In this document: one piece after another, positions 1 to 6,540 of the stretch
Layout: each line of letters begins with the position of its first letter
Position numbering within the stretch: the first letter of the stretch is position 1
Origin: Chloroflexota bacterium
Lineage (GTDB): Bacteria > Chloroflexota > Anaerolineae > Anaerolineales > Anaerolineaceae
Length of the DNA: 12,587 bases
Assembly: GCA_023434145.1 (NCBI GenBank)
Contig: JAEYTI010000097.1
Span: 1 to 12,587 of the forward strand
Reading direction: 5' to 3'
The notes under the pieces: generated by a model
Told to the model about the DNA's origin: nothing
Seen by the model: only the letters and a program-made list of their open reading frames with translations
The model's database searches: none
Position numbers and translations under genes: made by a program

Positions 1-173
1 TAAAATGTTGGCTGGTTGTGGCGGTTTGTGCTCCACACACCCCCCCACAACCTGACAACTTTTGCGTGCTCTCCTTCCGAAGGCGACAAGCCTCAGTTAT
101 AGGATAACAGCCTGAAGATACGGAAAATCACCAGGCTGGCACTACAATACATCACACAAACGATCTTGGTGTC
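1..173. other. Window edge, no gene seen
   Basis: This stretch lies downstream of the leftmost reverse-strand gene. I see no open frame with a credible start and no RNA gene. It holds a C run near 40-47 and a short GTTAT-agg-ATAAC inverted repeat near 96-108. Neither has a T-tract or enough stem to be called a terminator with confidence. Confidence 0.5.
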
Positions 174-788
174 TTACCGGGGAGTCGGTCCAACGGACCA
201 GGGGAATCGTAACCTGCGAAAATCCTGAAGCAGCCCGCACAACTGCTCAAGCTGCGCAATTTTCTCCGGCTCTGCCTGGTCGGCAATTAACTTTTCTTTA
301 TGCACATCCATGGTTTGTTGCATGCCCAGCAACTCAGCCTCGGTGATCGGAAACTTCTTCAGGTAGCGGTCCATATTTTCCACGGTAACGCTGTTCGAGT
401 CTCTTCGTACCTCTTGCCTCCGGATCTGGAGAACGTTGAACAGCAAGCGGGTCTTTTGATCCCCCGATAGCTCGCTGGGATCGGGCAGTCCGTTTGCATC
501 TAGGGACGGCGCAACCGGAGCCGATGGAATCTCAGTTGAGTTAATAGTGACTGGCGTTACAGGCGTGTCTGGTTGAGGCTGCGGGCTTGCATTTCCAGAG
601 ACGGCTGGGGCAGCCGCCCGAACGCGCCTGGATATCGAAGCGATGCGCCAAAGACCATAGATCACCATGATTAGGCCGACCAGCGCCAGCAGCGGCCCGC
701 TGCTGGTTCCGCGCAAAACCAGTTCACCCGATAAACCGCCAAAAATGAACACGATACCGATACCAATCGTAATGATTTGGCTGCACAT
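174..788 (-). CDS. Hypothetical two-helix membrane protein
   Basis: I do not recognise this 204-residue protein. The start is the ATG at 788, because GGGAGG lies 4 nt upstream of it; a longer frame to 866 would run through the ribosome binding site and promoter. Residues about 5-25 and 32-51 are two hydrophobic segments joined by a short loop (RGTSSG). A basic patch (SRRVR) follows. Residues about 58-105 are a Pro/Ala/Thr/Ser-rich linker, and residues 106-204 are charged and probably helical (QIRRQEVRR, LEQLCGLLQDFRR), with no catalytic motif I can name. This fits a small membrane anchor holding a helical domain, probably cytoplasmic given the basic residues after helix 2. It is transcribed alone, divergently from the protease. 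That it is a real gene is supported by the promoter, the binding site and the ordered domain layout; its function is unknown. Confidence 0.7.
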   Translation of the reverse strand: MCSQIITIGIGIVFIFGGLSGELVLRGTSSGPLLALVGLIMVIYGLWRIASISRRVRAAAPAVSGNASPQPQPDTPVTPVTINSTEIPSAPVAPSLDANGLPDPSELSGDQKTRLLFNVLQIRRQEVRRDSNSVTVENMDRYLKKFPITEAELLGMQQTMDVHKEKLIADQAEPEKIAQLEQLCGLLQDFRRLRFPWSVGPTPR

Positions 789-836
789 AAATCCTCCCTG
801 TGGGCATTTGGTCAAGGTATGTTTGGTGTAATTTTT

Positions 837-866
837 ATTGTAAATACAGGTGATTTGTAAAGTCAA
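837..866 (-). promoter_or_regulatory. Sigma70-like promoter of the 174-788 gene
   Basis: On the reverse strand TTGACT (866-861) and TACAAT (842-837) are separated by 18 bp, each a 5 of 6 match to the consensus. The start of transcription would fall near 830, giving a leader of about 40 nt before the ATG at 788. This placement also argues against the longer reading frame that begins at 866, since that start would lie upstream of the transcript. Confidence 0.55.
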
Positions 867-1104
867 TGATTACACCCATAGAAGATAACTGTTCTTTTTG
901 TTCGAAATAATGCACACTCTGCTAAGTATTATTTATCGGAGTTTTCATCCCTGGGGTCGCTGCCCTTTTAAACGACAATCGTACTTGCTCAGCCGCAGGG
1001 CTTTCATTTGAACCGCGGCTTCGACCGCCTGGAAATAGGTTTTTGGCGCGGCTGTCTGAAAGGGCCGAGCAGGTATCAAAACGCACGCAATTTTCGATCC
1101 CGCA

Positions 1105-1132
1105 TTGAAATTTGTCATGACTTCTGTATAAT
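1105..1132 (+). promoter_or_regulatory. Strong sigma70-like forward promoter
   Basis: TTGAAA (1105-1110) and a perfect TATAAT (1127-1132) are spaced by 16 bp in an AT-rich setting, so transcription would begin near 1139. The next forward gene is the protease at 1546, implying a leader of about 400 nt that includes the long palindrome at 1194-1278. It may instead drive a short untranslated RNA ending in that palindrome. Confidence 0.55.
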
Positions 1133-1193
1133 AGATTTTAATACTACAGGTATATAGATTTATTTACCGGTATTTCACAACAACCATCTTGGC

Positions 1194-1278
1194 TCTTATC
1201 GGGTTTTAAGGAGTTTTATGTTTGTTGGGGAGGTTGCACCTCCCCAACAAACATAAAACTCCTTAAAACCCGATAAGA
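1194..1278. repeat. Perfect 41-bp inverted repeat, 3-nt loop
   Basis: The arms 1194-1234 and 1238-1278 are exact reverse complements around the loop TGC, with no mismatch. The 5' arm is G/T-rich (33 of 41 bases), so the 3' arm is A/C-rich and no T-tract follows on either strand. It lies between divergent genes and downstream of a forward promoter. An ordinary intrinsic terminator is therefore a poor explanation; leader attenuator, RNase III substrate or small mobile palindrome are possible. Confidence 0.9.
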
Positions 1279-1545
1279 CGAACATCTTTACGGACAATAT
1301 CTGGGAGAGTATCCTCGCGTTCACAGGAAAGGAGGTGGGAGAGCGTTCCTGTTACAAATTGTCTTTCGTTTGCGCGGCAGTTTCGAAATAACCCACACTC
1401 GAACCGCCGGTAAGAACTCCCGAACCATTGGTTCAAACAGACAACAATTCCAAAAATCGACCCATGCTCGCGCCGTGTGCCGGTACGCGCAGTTCTTTTC
1501 GCGGCGTTATGCGGGGCGAGCAGCAAACCAAAAAGGAACCCTGAG

Positions 1546-2943
1546 ATGAAGGCAAAGTTTTTCGGTCTGTTTCTGGTATTCGTGCTCCTATTCAGCAGCG
1601 TTGCTTCGGTAAACGCCCAGCCCGCGGAAGGCTGGGGCAAAGGCAGCTCGCGCGTGGTGATGATGAAAAACGAGAAGATCCCGGCAAACCTGCAAGCAAA
1701 GGTGGAGCAGGCTGGCGGTACCATCGTTGCCACCATCCCTCAGCTTGGCGTGGCGCTCGTCTCCGCCCCCGCCGCCGATTTTGACGCCAAAATGGTGAAA
1801 AACGCCGACGTGGAAGCGGTTGTTCCCAACATCACCCTCAGCGTATTCGACCCTCCCGCGCAGGAAGTGGTGGAGATCGAAGTAGGCAACCCACCCTTCA
1901 GCGGCGACGATGACACCCGCTTTGACTTGCAGTGGGGCCACGATGCCATTAACGCGCCCGAAGCCTGGAATTTAGGGTATAGGGGCGCGGGCGTTCGCGT
2001 GGCGGTTCTCGATACCGGCTTCGACCTGGATCACCCAGACCTGGCCCCGAATATCAACTTTGCGCTCAGCCGCAGCTTCGTTCCCGGTGAGGGCCTGGGT
2101 TACGCCCTTCCCGACCCGTTCAGCCACGGCACGCACACGGCAGGCACCATTGCCGCCGCGGATAATGCATTTGGCACCATTGGCGTTGCTCCCGAAGCGG
2201 AATTGGTGCTGCTGAAAGTGCTAAGCGATGAGGGTTCCGGCGACTTCTTCTGGCTGCTGGATGCCATCGTCTACGCCGCCGATAACCAGGTGGATGTAGC
2301 CAACATGAGCCTGGGCGCGCTCTTCCCGGTCAAAGAACTGACCAAGGAAGAAAAGACTGAGGTAAAGGAACTGGAGCAGCTCCTCTCTCGTGCCGCCAAT
2401 TACGCCAACAAGCGCGGCACCACGCTGATTGCTTCGGCAGGCAATGAAGCGACCAACCTCCAGCCCTCGGAATACCTGCACCTGCCCTCCGATGCGCGTG
2501 GATTCATCTCCGTCTCCGCCACTACCCCCATCGGCTGGGCGACCGATCCGCTGAATGCCTTCCTCGATTATCCCACTTCATATACCAACTATGGCGTACC
2601 GGCAATCGATCTGGCTGCCCCGGGCGGGGATACCCTCTACCCAGGTGAGGAAAACTGTCTCATTGGCGGCCTCGTGCGGCCCTGCTGGGTGTTCGACCTG
2701 GTCTTCAGCACCGGCTCAAGCCTCGATCCGAATGTCGCCTCGTACTACTGGTCCGGCGGCACGAGCATGGCAGCCCCGCACGTCACCGGCGTCGCCGCGC
2801 TGATCATCGGCAAGAACGGCGGCAGCATGAAACCGCAGAAGGTGGAAGCTGTGCTGCGCCAGTCCGCGGATGATATTGATCCGGCAGGCCGCGATCCCTA
2901 CTACGGCCACGGCCGGGTGAACGCAGAAGCCGCCGTGCGGTAA
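1546..2943 (+). CDS. Secreted subtilisin-family (S8) serine protease
   Basis: A 465-residue extracellular endopeptidase precursor of the subtilase family. The ATG at 1546 is chosen because AAGGA lies about 10 nt upstream and the protein then opens with a clean signal peptide (MKAKFF, hydrophobic core, cleavage likely after VNA near residue 24). Residues about 35-100 resemble the I9 inhibitor-type propeptide. The catalytic triad is complete: Asp156 in VLDTGFD, His194 in SHGTHTAG and Ser407 in SGGTSMAAPHVTG. The oxyanion Asn300 lies in SAGNE. Two cysteines (371 and 380) flank a loop just before the active serine and could form a disulfide in the exported enzyme. There is no C-terminal anchor or repeat after the catalytic domain, so it is probably released. 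The gene stands alone, with a long leader upstream and a terminator hairpin 15 nt after the stop. Substrate specificity cannot be read from the sequence; a nutritional or processing role is inference. Confidence 0.95.
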   Translation: MKAKFFGLFLVFVLLFSSVASVNAQPAEGWGKGSSRVVMMKNEKIPANLQAKVEQAGGTIVATIPQLGVALVSAPAADFDAKMVKNADVEAVVPNITLSVFDPPAQEVVEIEVGNPPFSGDDDTRFDLQWGHDAINAPEAWNLGYRGAGVRVAVLDTGFDLDHPDLAPNINFALSRSFVPGEGLGYALPDPFSHGTHTAGTIAAADNAFGTIGVAPEAELVLLKVLSDEGSGDFFWLLDAIVYAADNQVDVANMSLGALFPVKELTKEEKTEVKELEQLLSRAANYANKRGTTLIASAGNEATNLQPSEYLHLPSDARGFISVSATTPIGWATDPLNAFLDYPTSYTNYGVPAIDLAAPGGDTLYPGEENCLIGGLVRPCWVFDLVFSTGSSLDPNVASYYWSGGTSMAAPHVTGVAALIIGKNGGSMKPQKVEAVLRQSADDIDPAGRDPYYGHGRVNAEAAVR

Positions 2944-2957
2944 GCGTTTCTTCGTTG

Positions 2958-3006
2958 GAACAGCAAAAGCGGCCTACCGGGTTCCGGTAGGCCGCTTTTG
3001 CTGTTC
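2958..3006. terminator. Terminator hairpin after the protease gene
   Basis: Perfect 23-bp arms (2958-2980 and 2984-3006) enclose the loop GTT. The core GCGGCCTACCGG is flanked by AAAA on the 5' side and TTTT on the 3' side, the layout of an intrinsic terminator whose A- and T-tracts also pair. It starts 15 nt after the protease stop and should work on either strand. Confidence 0.8.
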
Positions 3007-3038
3007 TCAAGTATACTTAAAACCTATCCGAAAATCGA

Positions 3039-3085
3039 TTTGTGTTTGTTGTTTGCGACTACGTCGCACAAACAACAAACACAAA
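3039..3085. repeat. Hairpin with G/T-only arm, 17+4 bp
   Basis: A 17-bp stem (3039-3055 with 3069-3085) and an inner CGAC/GTCG stem close on the triloop TAC, with a 2-nt bulge (CA) on the 3' side. All 17 bases of the outer 5' arm are G or T. It is the second palindrome in the gap between the protease and the small membrane protein, 81 nt before the latter. With no T-tract following, it does not look like a standard terminator. Confidence 0.8.
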
Positions 3086-3166
3086 ATTTAAAGAAATCAG
3101 ATACCACGGTTCTGTGAAGTACTACTGCCGAGTCATTCAACCGAATTTTTCCACTGGAGCAGCAAT

Positions 3167-3505
3167 ATGAGCAGGAAGAGCAAGCAGAAAAGCAAGGGCA
3201 GAGCCAAGGCATATTCTTCTACTCCTCGTTCATCCGGAAAAGGCGCGAAAGCCTATCAGAAAGCCGGGCCAAATGCCCAGCACGTGCTCACGGTTCGGCT
3301 GGCGGGCATCGGCGTGATGATCGCGGCAGTCACCGGCGCGCTGGCGCTGGCGATCCCCTACGGGGGAAATTATCCGGTTGGTATCATCGTCGCCCTGGTG
3401 GTATTGGGATTCATCACCGGGCTGGGCCTGTTTGCCGCGATCCGCGCCCGCGAAGTGGCGGAGCGTTTTCAGGCAGCGCGCAAGAACGTTCAGCGGAAAC
3501 GGTAG
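3167..3505 (+). CDS. Small basic membrane protein, unknown function
   Basis: I do not recognise the family of this 112-residue protein. The start is ATG 3167 with GGAG 7 nt upstream. Residues 1 to about 40 are strongly basic and low-complexity (many Lys, Arg, Ser and Gly) and probably sit in the cytoplasm near phospholipid or nucleic acid. Residues about 45-65 and 69-92 form two hydrophobic helices split by PYGGNYP, and the tail is charged and helical (REVAERFQAARKNVQRKR). The downstream transporter gene begins only 6 nt after its stop, so the two are almost certainly co-transcribed and perhaps translationally coupled. A role as an accessory or stability factor for the transporter is a guess from that arrangement alone. 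Confidence 0.7.
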   Translation: MSRKSKQKSKGRAKAYSSTPRSSGKGAKAYQKAGPNAQHVLTVRLAGIGVMIAAVTGALALAIPYGGNYPVGIIVALVVLGFITGLGLFAAIRAREVAERFQAARKNVQRKR

Positions 3506-3511
3506 GCTGCT

Positions 3512-4945
3512 TTGAATACGTCGGAGAAGCTTTCTCTTCGCACCAAGATCGGCTTTGGCCTGGGCGATATCTACGGCGGCGGGGCGGGTACGATTGTTTC
3601 GTTCTACTACCTCTACTTCCTGACCGATATTATCCGCATTAACCCGGCGCTGGCAGGCACGGCCTTCCTCATCAGCAAGCTCTATGATGCCGTCACCGAC
3701 CCGTTTGAGGGCGTCATCACCGACCGCACGCGCACGCCCTTGGGCCGCCGCCGCCCTTACCTGCTGGCAGGCATCCTGCTGGTGTTCCTGTCGTTCTTCC
3801 TCATGTGGTATCCGGCAGCGTACGAGTCCGAAACGGCCCGCTTTGCCTACGTGATCGCCACCTACCTGTTCTACTCCACCGTCATCAGCATCGTGATGAC
3901 CGCCTACAACGCGCTCGCCTCCGAGCTGACCCTCGATTATCACGAGCGCACGTCGGTTTCTTCCATCCGTATCTTCTTTTCCTCGGTGGCATCGATCCTC
4001 GCGGCAGTGCTGCCGCTAGAGATCGTCAAGATGGCCCCCGATCCGCGCACCGGGTATATCTGGATGGGAATTGCCTTTGGGCTGCTGTTTGCCCTGCCGT
4101 TCCTGGCAACCTTTTTCGCCACCCGCGAGCGGCCCGAGTTTCAGCGCCCGTTAGAGCCGTTCAGCCTGCGCGCCACCTTCATCGAACCGTTCCGCGTAAA
4201 GACCTTCATCTATGTGCTGCTGATGTACATTCTGGCCTTTGTGGCGATGGACGCAGTGAGCAGCATCGTGATCTACTTTATGAAGTACTACCTGGGCCGC
4301 GGCGACGAGGCCAACTTCGTTAGCGGCGCGCTGTTGATCGCCCAGCTCGCCTCGCTGCCATTCTACGTGCGGCTATCGCGGCGCACCAGCAAGCGCACTG
4401 GCTATCTCACCGGCGCGGTGATTTGGGTGGCGACCATGCTGTTCAGCTTCCTCATCACCCCTGGCGCGCCCGCGTGGTTCATCTACGTCTTTGCGGTAAT
4501 GGTCGGCCTTGGCACCGGCGGCATCGTGGTGATGATCTACGCCATGTTCCCCGACATCCCCGACGTGGATGAGCTGCAAACCGGCGAGCGTCGCGAGGGC
4601 ACTTACTCAGCCATCGTCACCTTCAGCCGCAAGTTCAGTTCGGCGGTGGCGCTGTTCCTCATCTCCAACGCTCTGGCCATCACCGGCTACCGGGCTCCGA
4701 TTGAAGTCGCCGGCGCGGTGGTAGAGCAGGTCCAAACCCCCGAGTTCATCAACGCCCTGCGGATGATCTTTGCCTTTACGCCCATTCTGCTGGTGGGGCT
4801 GGGCGTGCTGGTGGCTTGGCGCTATCCGCTGAGCGCGCAGCGGCACGCACGGCTCAACCGCGTGCTGGCGGTACGCCGCACGGGCGAGGAGATGAGCGAG
4901 GAAATGAAGCGGGAGGCGGAGGTCTTGAAGGCAGAACTGATATAA
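3512..4945 (+). CDS. GPH (MelB-type) sugar:cation symporter, MFS
   Basis: A 477-residue polytopic transporter of the glycoside-pentoside-hexuronide:cation symporter family within the major facilitator superfamily. Such proteins import sugars or glycosides with Na+ or H+. The N-terminal signature is clear: LRTKIGFGLGD at residues about 9-19, then helix-2 DP at 63-64 followed by DRT (71-73) and GRRRPY (78-83), the family's cytoplasmic loop motif. About twelve hydrophobic segments follow, with a central loop near residues 205-225. The start is TTG at 3512; it puts the family's usual N-terminal motif at the expected distance and no ATG is available nearby. It lies 6 nt after the preceding small membrane protein gene, with only a weak GGTAGG as binding site, so coupling is likely. 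A 25-bp palindrome begins at the stop codon. No sugar catabolism gene is nearby, so the substrate cannot be inferred. Confidence 0.9.
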   Translation: MNTSEKLSLRTKIGFGLGDIYGGGAGTIVSFYYLYFLTDIIRINPALAGTAFLISKLYDAVTDPFEGVITDRTRTPLGRRRPYLLAGILLVFLSFFLMWYPAAYESETARFAYVIATYLFYSTVISIVMTAYNALASELTLDYHERTSVSSIRIFFSSVASILAAVLPLEIVKMAPDPRTGYIWMGIAFGLLFALPFLATFFATRERPEFQRPLEPFSLRATFIEPFRVKTFIYVLLMYILAFVAMDAVSSIVIYFMKYYLGRGDEANFVSGALLIAQLASLPFYVRLSRRTSKRTGYLTGAVIWVATMLFSFLITPGAPAWFIYVFAVMVGLGTGGIVVMIYAMFPDIPDVDELQTGERREGTYSAIVTFSRKFSSAVALFLISNALAITGYRAPIEVAGAVVEQVQTPEFINALRMIFAFTPILLVGLGVLVAWRYPLSAQRHARLNRVLAVRRTGEEMSEEMKREAEVLKAELI

Positions 4946-4996
4946 ACCATATGAAATGAGGTTGCGGCGTCCGCCGCAACCTCATTTCATATGGTT
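4945..4996. terminator. 25-bp palindrome between convergent genes
   Basis: Arms 4945-4969 and 4972-4996 are exact reverse complements with a 2-nt centre (TC). The left arm starts on the last base of the transporter stop codon, and the right arm ends 14 nt before the stop of the convergent peptidase gene. The position suits a shared bidirectional transcription end, although neither strand has a clear T-tract afterwards. The inner core GTTGCGGCG is GC-rich. Confidence 0.65.
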
Positions 4997-5010
4997 GTGA
5001 AACGCGGGTG

Positions 5011-5883
5011 CTACTCCCACCCGGGGGTGTTACAGGTAGCCATATCCCCCGACCGCAGACCGTCTAACAGTGCTTGCTGGCGCTGTTCGGAAGATCCGTG
5101 GGTCCATGATTCAGGAGAGACATAGCCCTGGGTTTGCCGCTGGATACGGTCATCGCCTACGGCTGCCGCGGCGTCCAGAGCCTGAGCGATCTCTTCATCC
5201 GTGATCTGGGTCAAAAAGCCGGTAGCGGTGGCATTATTCGCCCAAACGCCTGCCAGACAGTCGGCCTGGAGTTCGATAAAAACGGCTTCGCTGTCCGGTC
5301 CTGACGAACCCCGATTACTGTCCAGCACACCGGCGATATTCTGTATATGATGACCATACTCATGCGCCAGAACGTACGCTTCTGCAAAAGGGCCGCCTTG
5401 AGCGCCAAAGCGCGCTTGCAGCTCTTCGAAGAAGCTAAGATCTAAATAGACCATCTGGTCTAAAGGACAGTAGAACGGCCCGACCGCGGAATTTGCATAA
5501 CCACAACCCGACTCTGTCCCGCCCGTGAATAGCACCGTATCGGCTTCAGGGTATGTGCTCCCCCGGCTCGAAAATTCATCGCTCCAGAAGGCCTGAATGC
5601 TGTTGACAAAGCCCACAATGCGGCAGTCCTGACGGGTATTTGCGTCCTCCCCTGTCTGGCACACCTCATCCAGGTTATAGGCATCGCCGCCTGTAGCCGG
5701 TACTTGCGGCTGCTGTTGCACACCATTGTTCAAGTCACCAGGGTTTCCGCCCAGCAGCATGTATACCAGCATAATCAATATGCCAATTCCGCCGCCGCCT
5801 ACCGCGACTGCTGTTCCAGCACCCCGGCCGCGCCGGTCACGAACCTGTGAGGGATCCAGGCGAGATCGTCTGTTGAATGCCAT
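5011..5883 (-). CDS. YpfJ-family neutral zinc metallopeptidase
   Basis: A 290-residue protein of the putative neutral zinc metallopeptidase family typified by E. coli YpfJ (PF04228). The start ATG at 5883 has an ideal GAGGAGG about 8 nt upstream. The short N-terminus is basic (FNRRSRLDPSQVRDRRGRG) as in the family. One membrane segment follows at residues about 24-45, then a Gln/Pro-rich linker. The zinc site is visible as HEYGHH: His174, Glu175 and His178. A downstream ELQADCLAGVWA segment carries Glu204 and Asp208, and Glu204 is the likely third ligand by family pattern. The last part (FLTDEEI-like and HGSSEQRQQALLDG) also matches the family. Cysteines in CQTGED, DCRI, CGYA, FYCP, ADCL and TCN suggest disulfides in an exported domain. 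It is monocistronic and convergent with the transporter. Physiological substrates are unknown for the family. Confidence 0.92.
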   Translation of the reverse strand: MAFNRRSRLDPSQVRDRRGRGAGTAVAVGGGGIGILIMLVYMLLGGNPGDLNNGVQQQPQVPATGGDAYNLDEVCQTGEDANTRQDCRIVGFVNSIQAFWSDEFSSRGSTYPEADTVLFTGGTESGCGYANSAVGPFYCPLDQMVYLDLSFFEELQARFGAQGGPFAEAYVLAHEYGHHIQNIAGVLDSNRGSSGPDSEAVFIELQADCLAGVWANNATATGFLTQITDEEIAQALDAAAAVGDDRIQRQTQGYVSPESWTHGSSEQRQQALLDGLRSGDMATCNTPGWE

Positions 5884-6117
5884 TTCTGTTTCCTCCTCGA
5901 ATGATGCTCTTTGTGCCTGGCTGGCGCACCCGGAGCAATGAAGCCTGATTTTTAATGAGATCGAACAGGTTGCAATGATTCAAAAGAACCCCGTCGATCT
6001 GTTATGATCTTACAGCGATTAAATAGCCAGAGTAAGCGGTGAAAGTCCTCTCCACGGGTGAGGGATTGGCTCATTTGCCGTCAGGGTGAGCCCTACCGGA
6101 GCGCCGCACATTCTCCT

Positions 6118-6133
6118 GCCGGTTGAAACCGGC
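6118..6133. repeat. Short GCCGGTT hairpin
   Basis: GCCGGTT and AACCGGC pair around GA (in RNA, effectively a TGAA loop). It sits 12 nt before the larger hairpin at 6146 and after a cluster of weaker repeats. It resembles the small GC-rich interspersed palindromes common in large bacterial genomes. No function is assigned. Confidence 0.45.
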
Positions 6134-6145
6134 GGCTATTACCCC

Positions 6146-6194
6146 AAACCCCACCTTCGTGGGGTTAAGAAACAACCCCGCGAAGGTGGGGTTT
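6146..6194. repeat. 21-bp intergenic hairpin
   Basis: Arms 6146-6166 and 6174-6194 pair over 21 positions with one T-G wobble (6160/6180) around the loop AAGAAAC. The 5' arm begins AAACCCC and the 3' arm ends GGGGTTT, so the ends are A-first and T-last as in terminators. It could end transcripts arriving from either side, but no gene end is close: the nearest reverse-strand stop is at 6541. Confidence 0.7.
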
Positions 6195-6279
6195 AGGTGG
6201 TTAGACAGGGGTTTATGACGATTAACAATTAAGTACGTGGATGACTAAAGGGTGAAGCGCATCTCGGTTGCCGTGGGAT

Positions 6280-6429
6280 TCGTAGGGGCGCAGCTATACG
6301 GGCCAGCCCGACGGAGTGAGAACCACAAGCGCTGCGCCCTGGTCGTAGAGCCATCTGGTTCTGCGGACGCGGGCGCAGCCGTTGGTTCAAAAATAAAGAT
6401 GGCGCTAGAGATTCGCTGCGCCCCTACGA
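6280..6429. repeat. Possible 150-bp miniature inverted-repeat element
   Basis: TCGTAGGGGCGCAGC (6280-6294) is repeated exactly inverted at 6415-6429. Next to the outer ends, GATT precedes the left copy and GAATC follows the right copy after GGCTC-type spacing. The interior contains decayed partial copies of the same motif (near 6334 and 6370) and an AGAACCA/TGGTTCT pair, so the whole 150 bp can fold. There is no open frame for a transposase. The layout suggests a non-autonomous or interspersed repeat; clean target duplications are not evident. Confidence 0.45.
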
Positions 6430-6540
6430 GCCGAATCGTCGGGACGGCCATCCACGTGTTTATTTCTTAATTCCCATCAACCGCCAGGCTGCGAGTGAGG
6501 CTACCTTACGCGATTAAGCAGGTGATCCGTTACGAGCGGA

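Larger units (their letters stand above)
789..1545. other. Divergent intergenic region with promoters and palindrome
   Basis: This 757-bp gap separates a reverse-strand membrane protein gene from the forward protease gene. It contains a promoter in each direction (837-866 and 1105-1132) and a 41-bp inverted repeat (1194-1278). A 26-codon open frame at 1464-1544 ends one base before the protease ATG. The stretches 870-1100 and 1280-1460 show nothing I can assign. Confidence 0.6.
5884..6540. other. Gene-free region rich in repeats
   Basis: This 657-bp gap lies between two reverse-strand genes and has no convincing coding frame. From left to right it holds the upstream region of the metallopeptidase, with no clear promoter. 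A compact set of short inverted repeats spans 6034-6133, a 21-bp hairpin lies at 6146-6194, and a 150-bp element with 15-bp inverted ends occupies 6280-6429. Nothing recognisable is present from 6430 to 6540, where the terminator of the downstream membrane protein gene would be expected. Confidence 0.6.

Noticed and set aside
1112..1117. TTGTCA as -35 box for the TATAAT at 1127
   Set aside because: Spacing is only 9 bp; TTGAAA at 1105-1110 has a normal 16-bp spacing.
1194..1278. The 41-bp palindrome as terminator of the reverse-strand gene at 174-788
   Set aside because: It lies upstream of that gene, not after it, and no T-tract follows on either strand.
1477..1545. GTG 1477 as start of the protease
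   Set aside because: It adds 23 residues before a textbook signal peptide that begins at ATG 1546 behind AAGGA.
3009..3018. AAGTATACTT palindrome as an operator
   Set aside because: Ten bases of AT-rich palindrome can arise by chance, and no promoter is placed next to it.
3230..3943. A 237-codon reverse-strand frame across the small membrane protein and transporter genes
   Set aside because: It is a shadow of two better supported genes; its composition is His/Gln/Arg-rich and it has no start signals.
6034..6060. Group II intron domain V from GCGGTGAAAGTC
   Set aside because: The 3' half of the stem that should pair with it is missing and no intron-encoded protein is present; kept only as a low-interest finding for the wider stem region.
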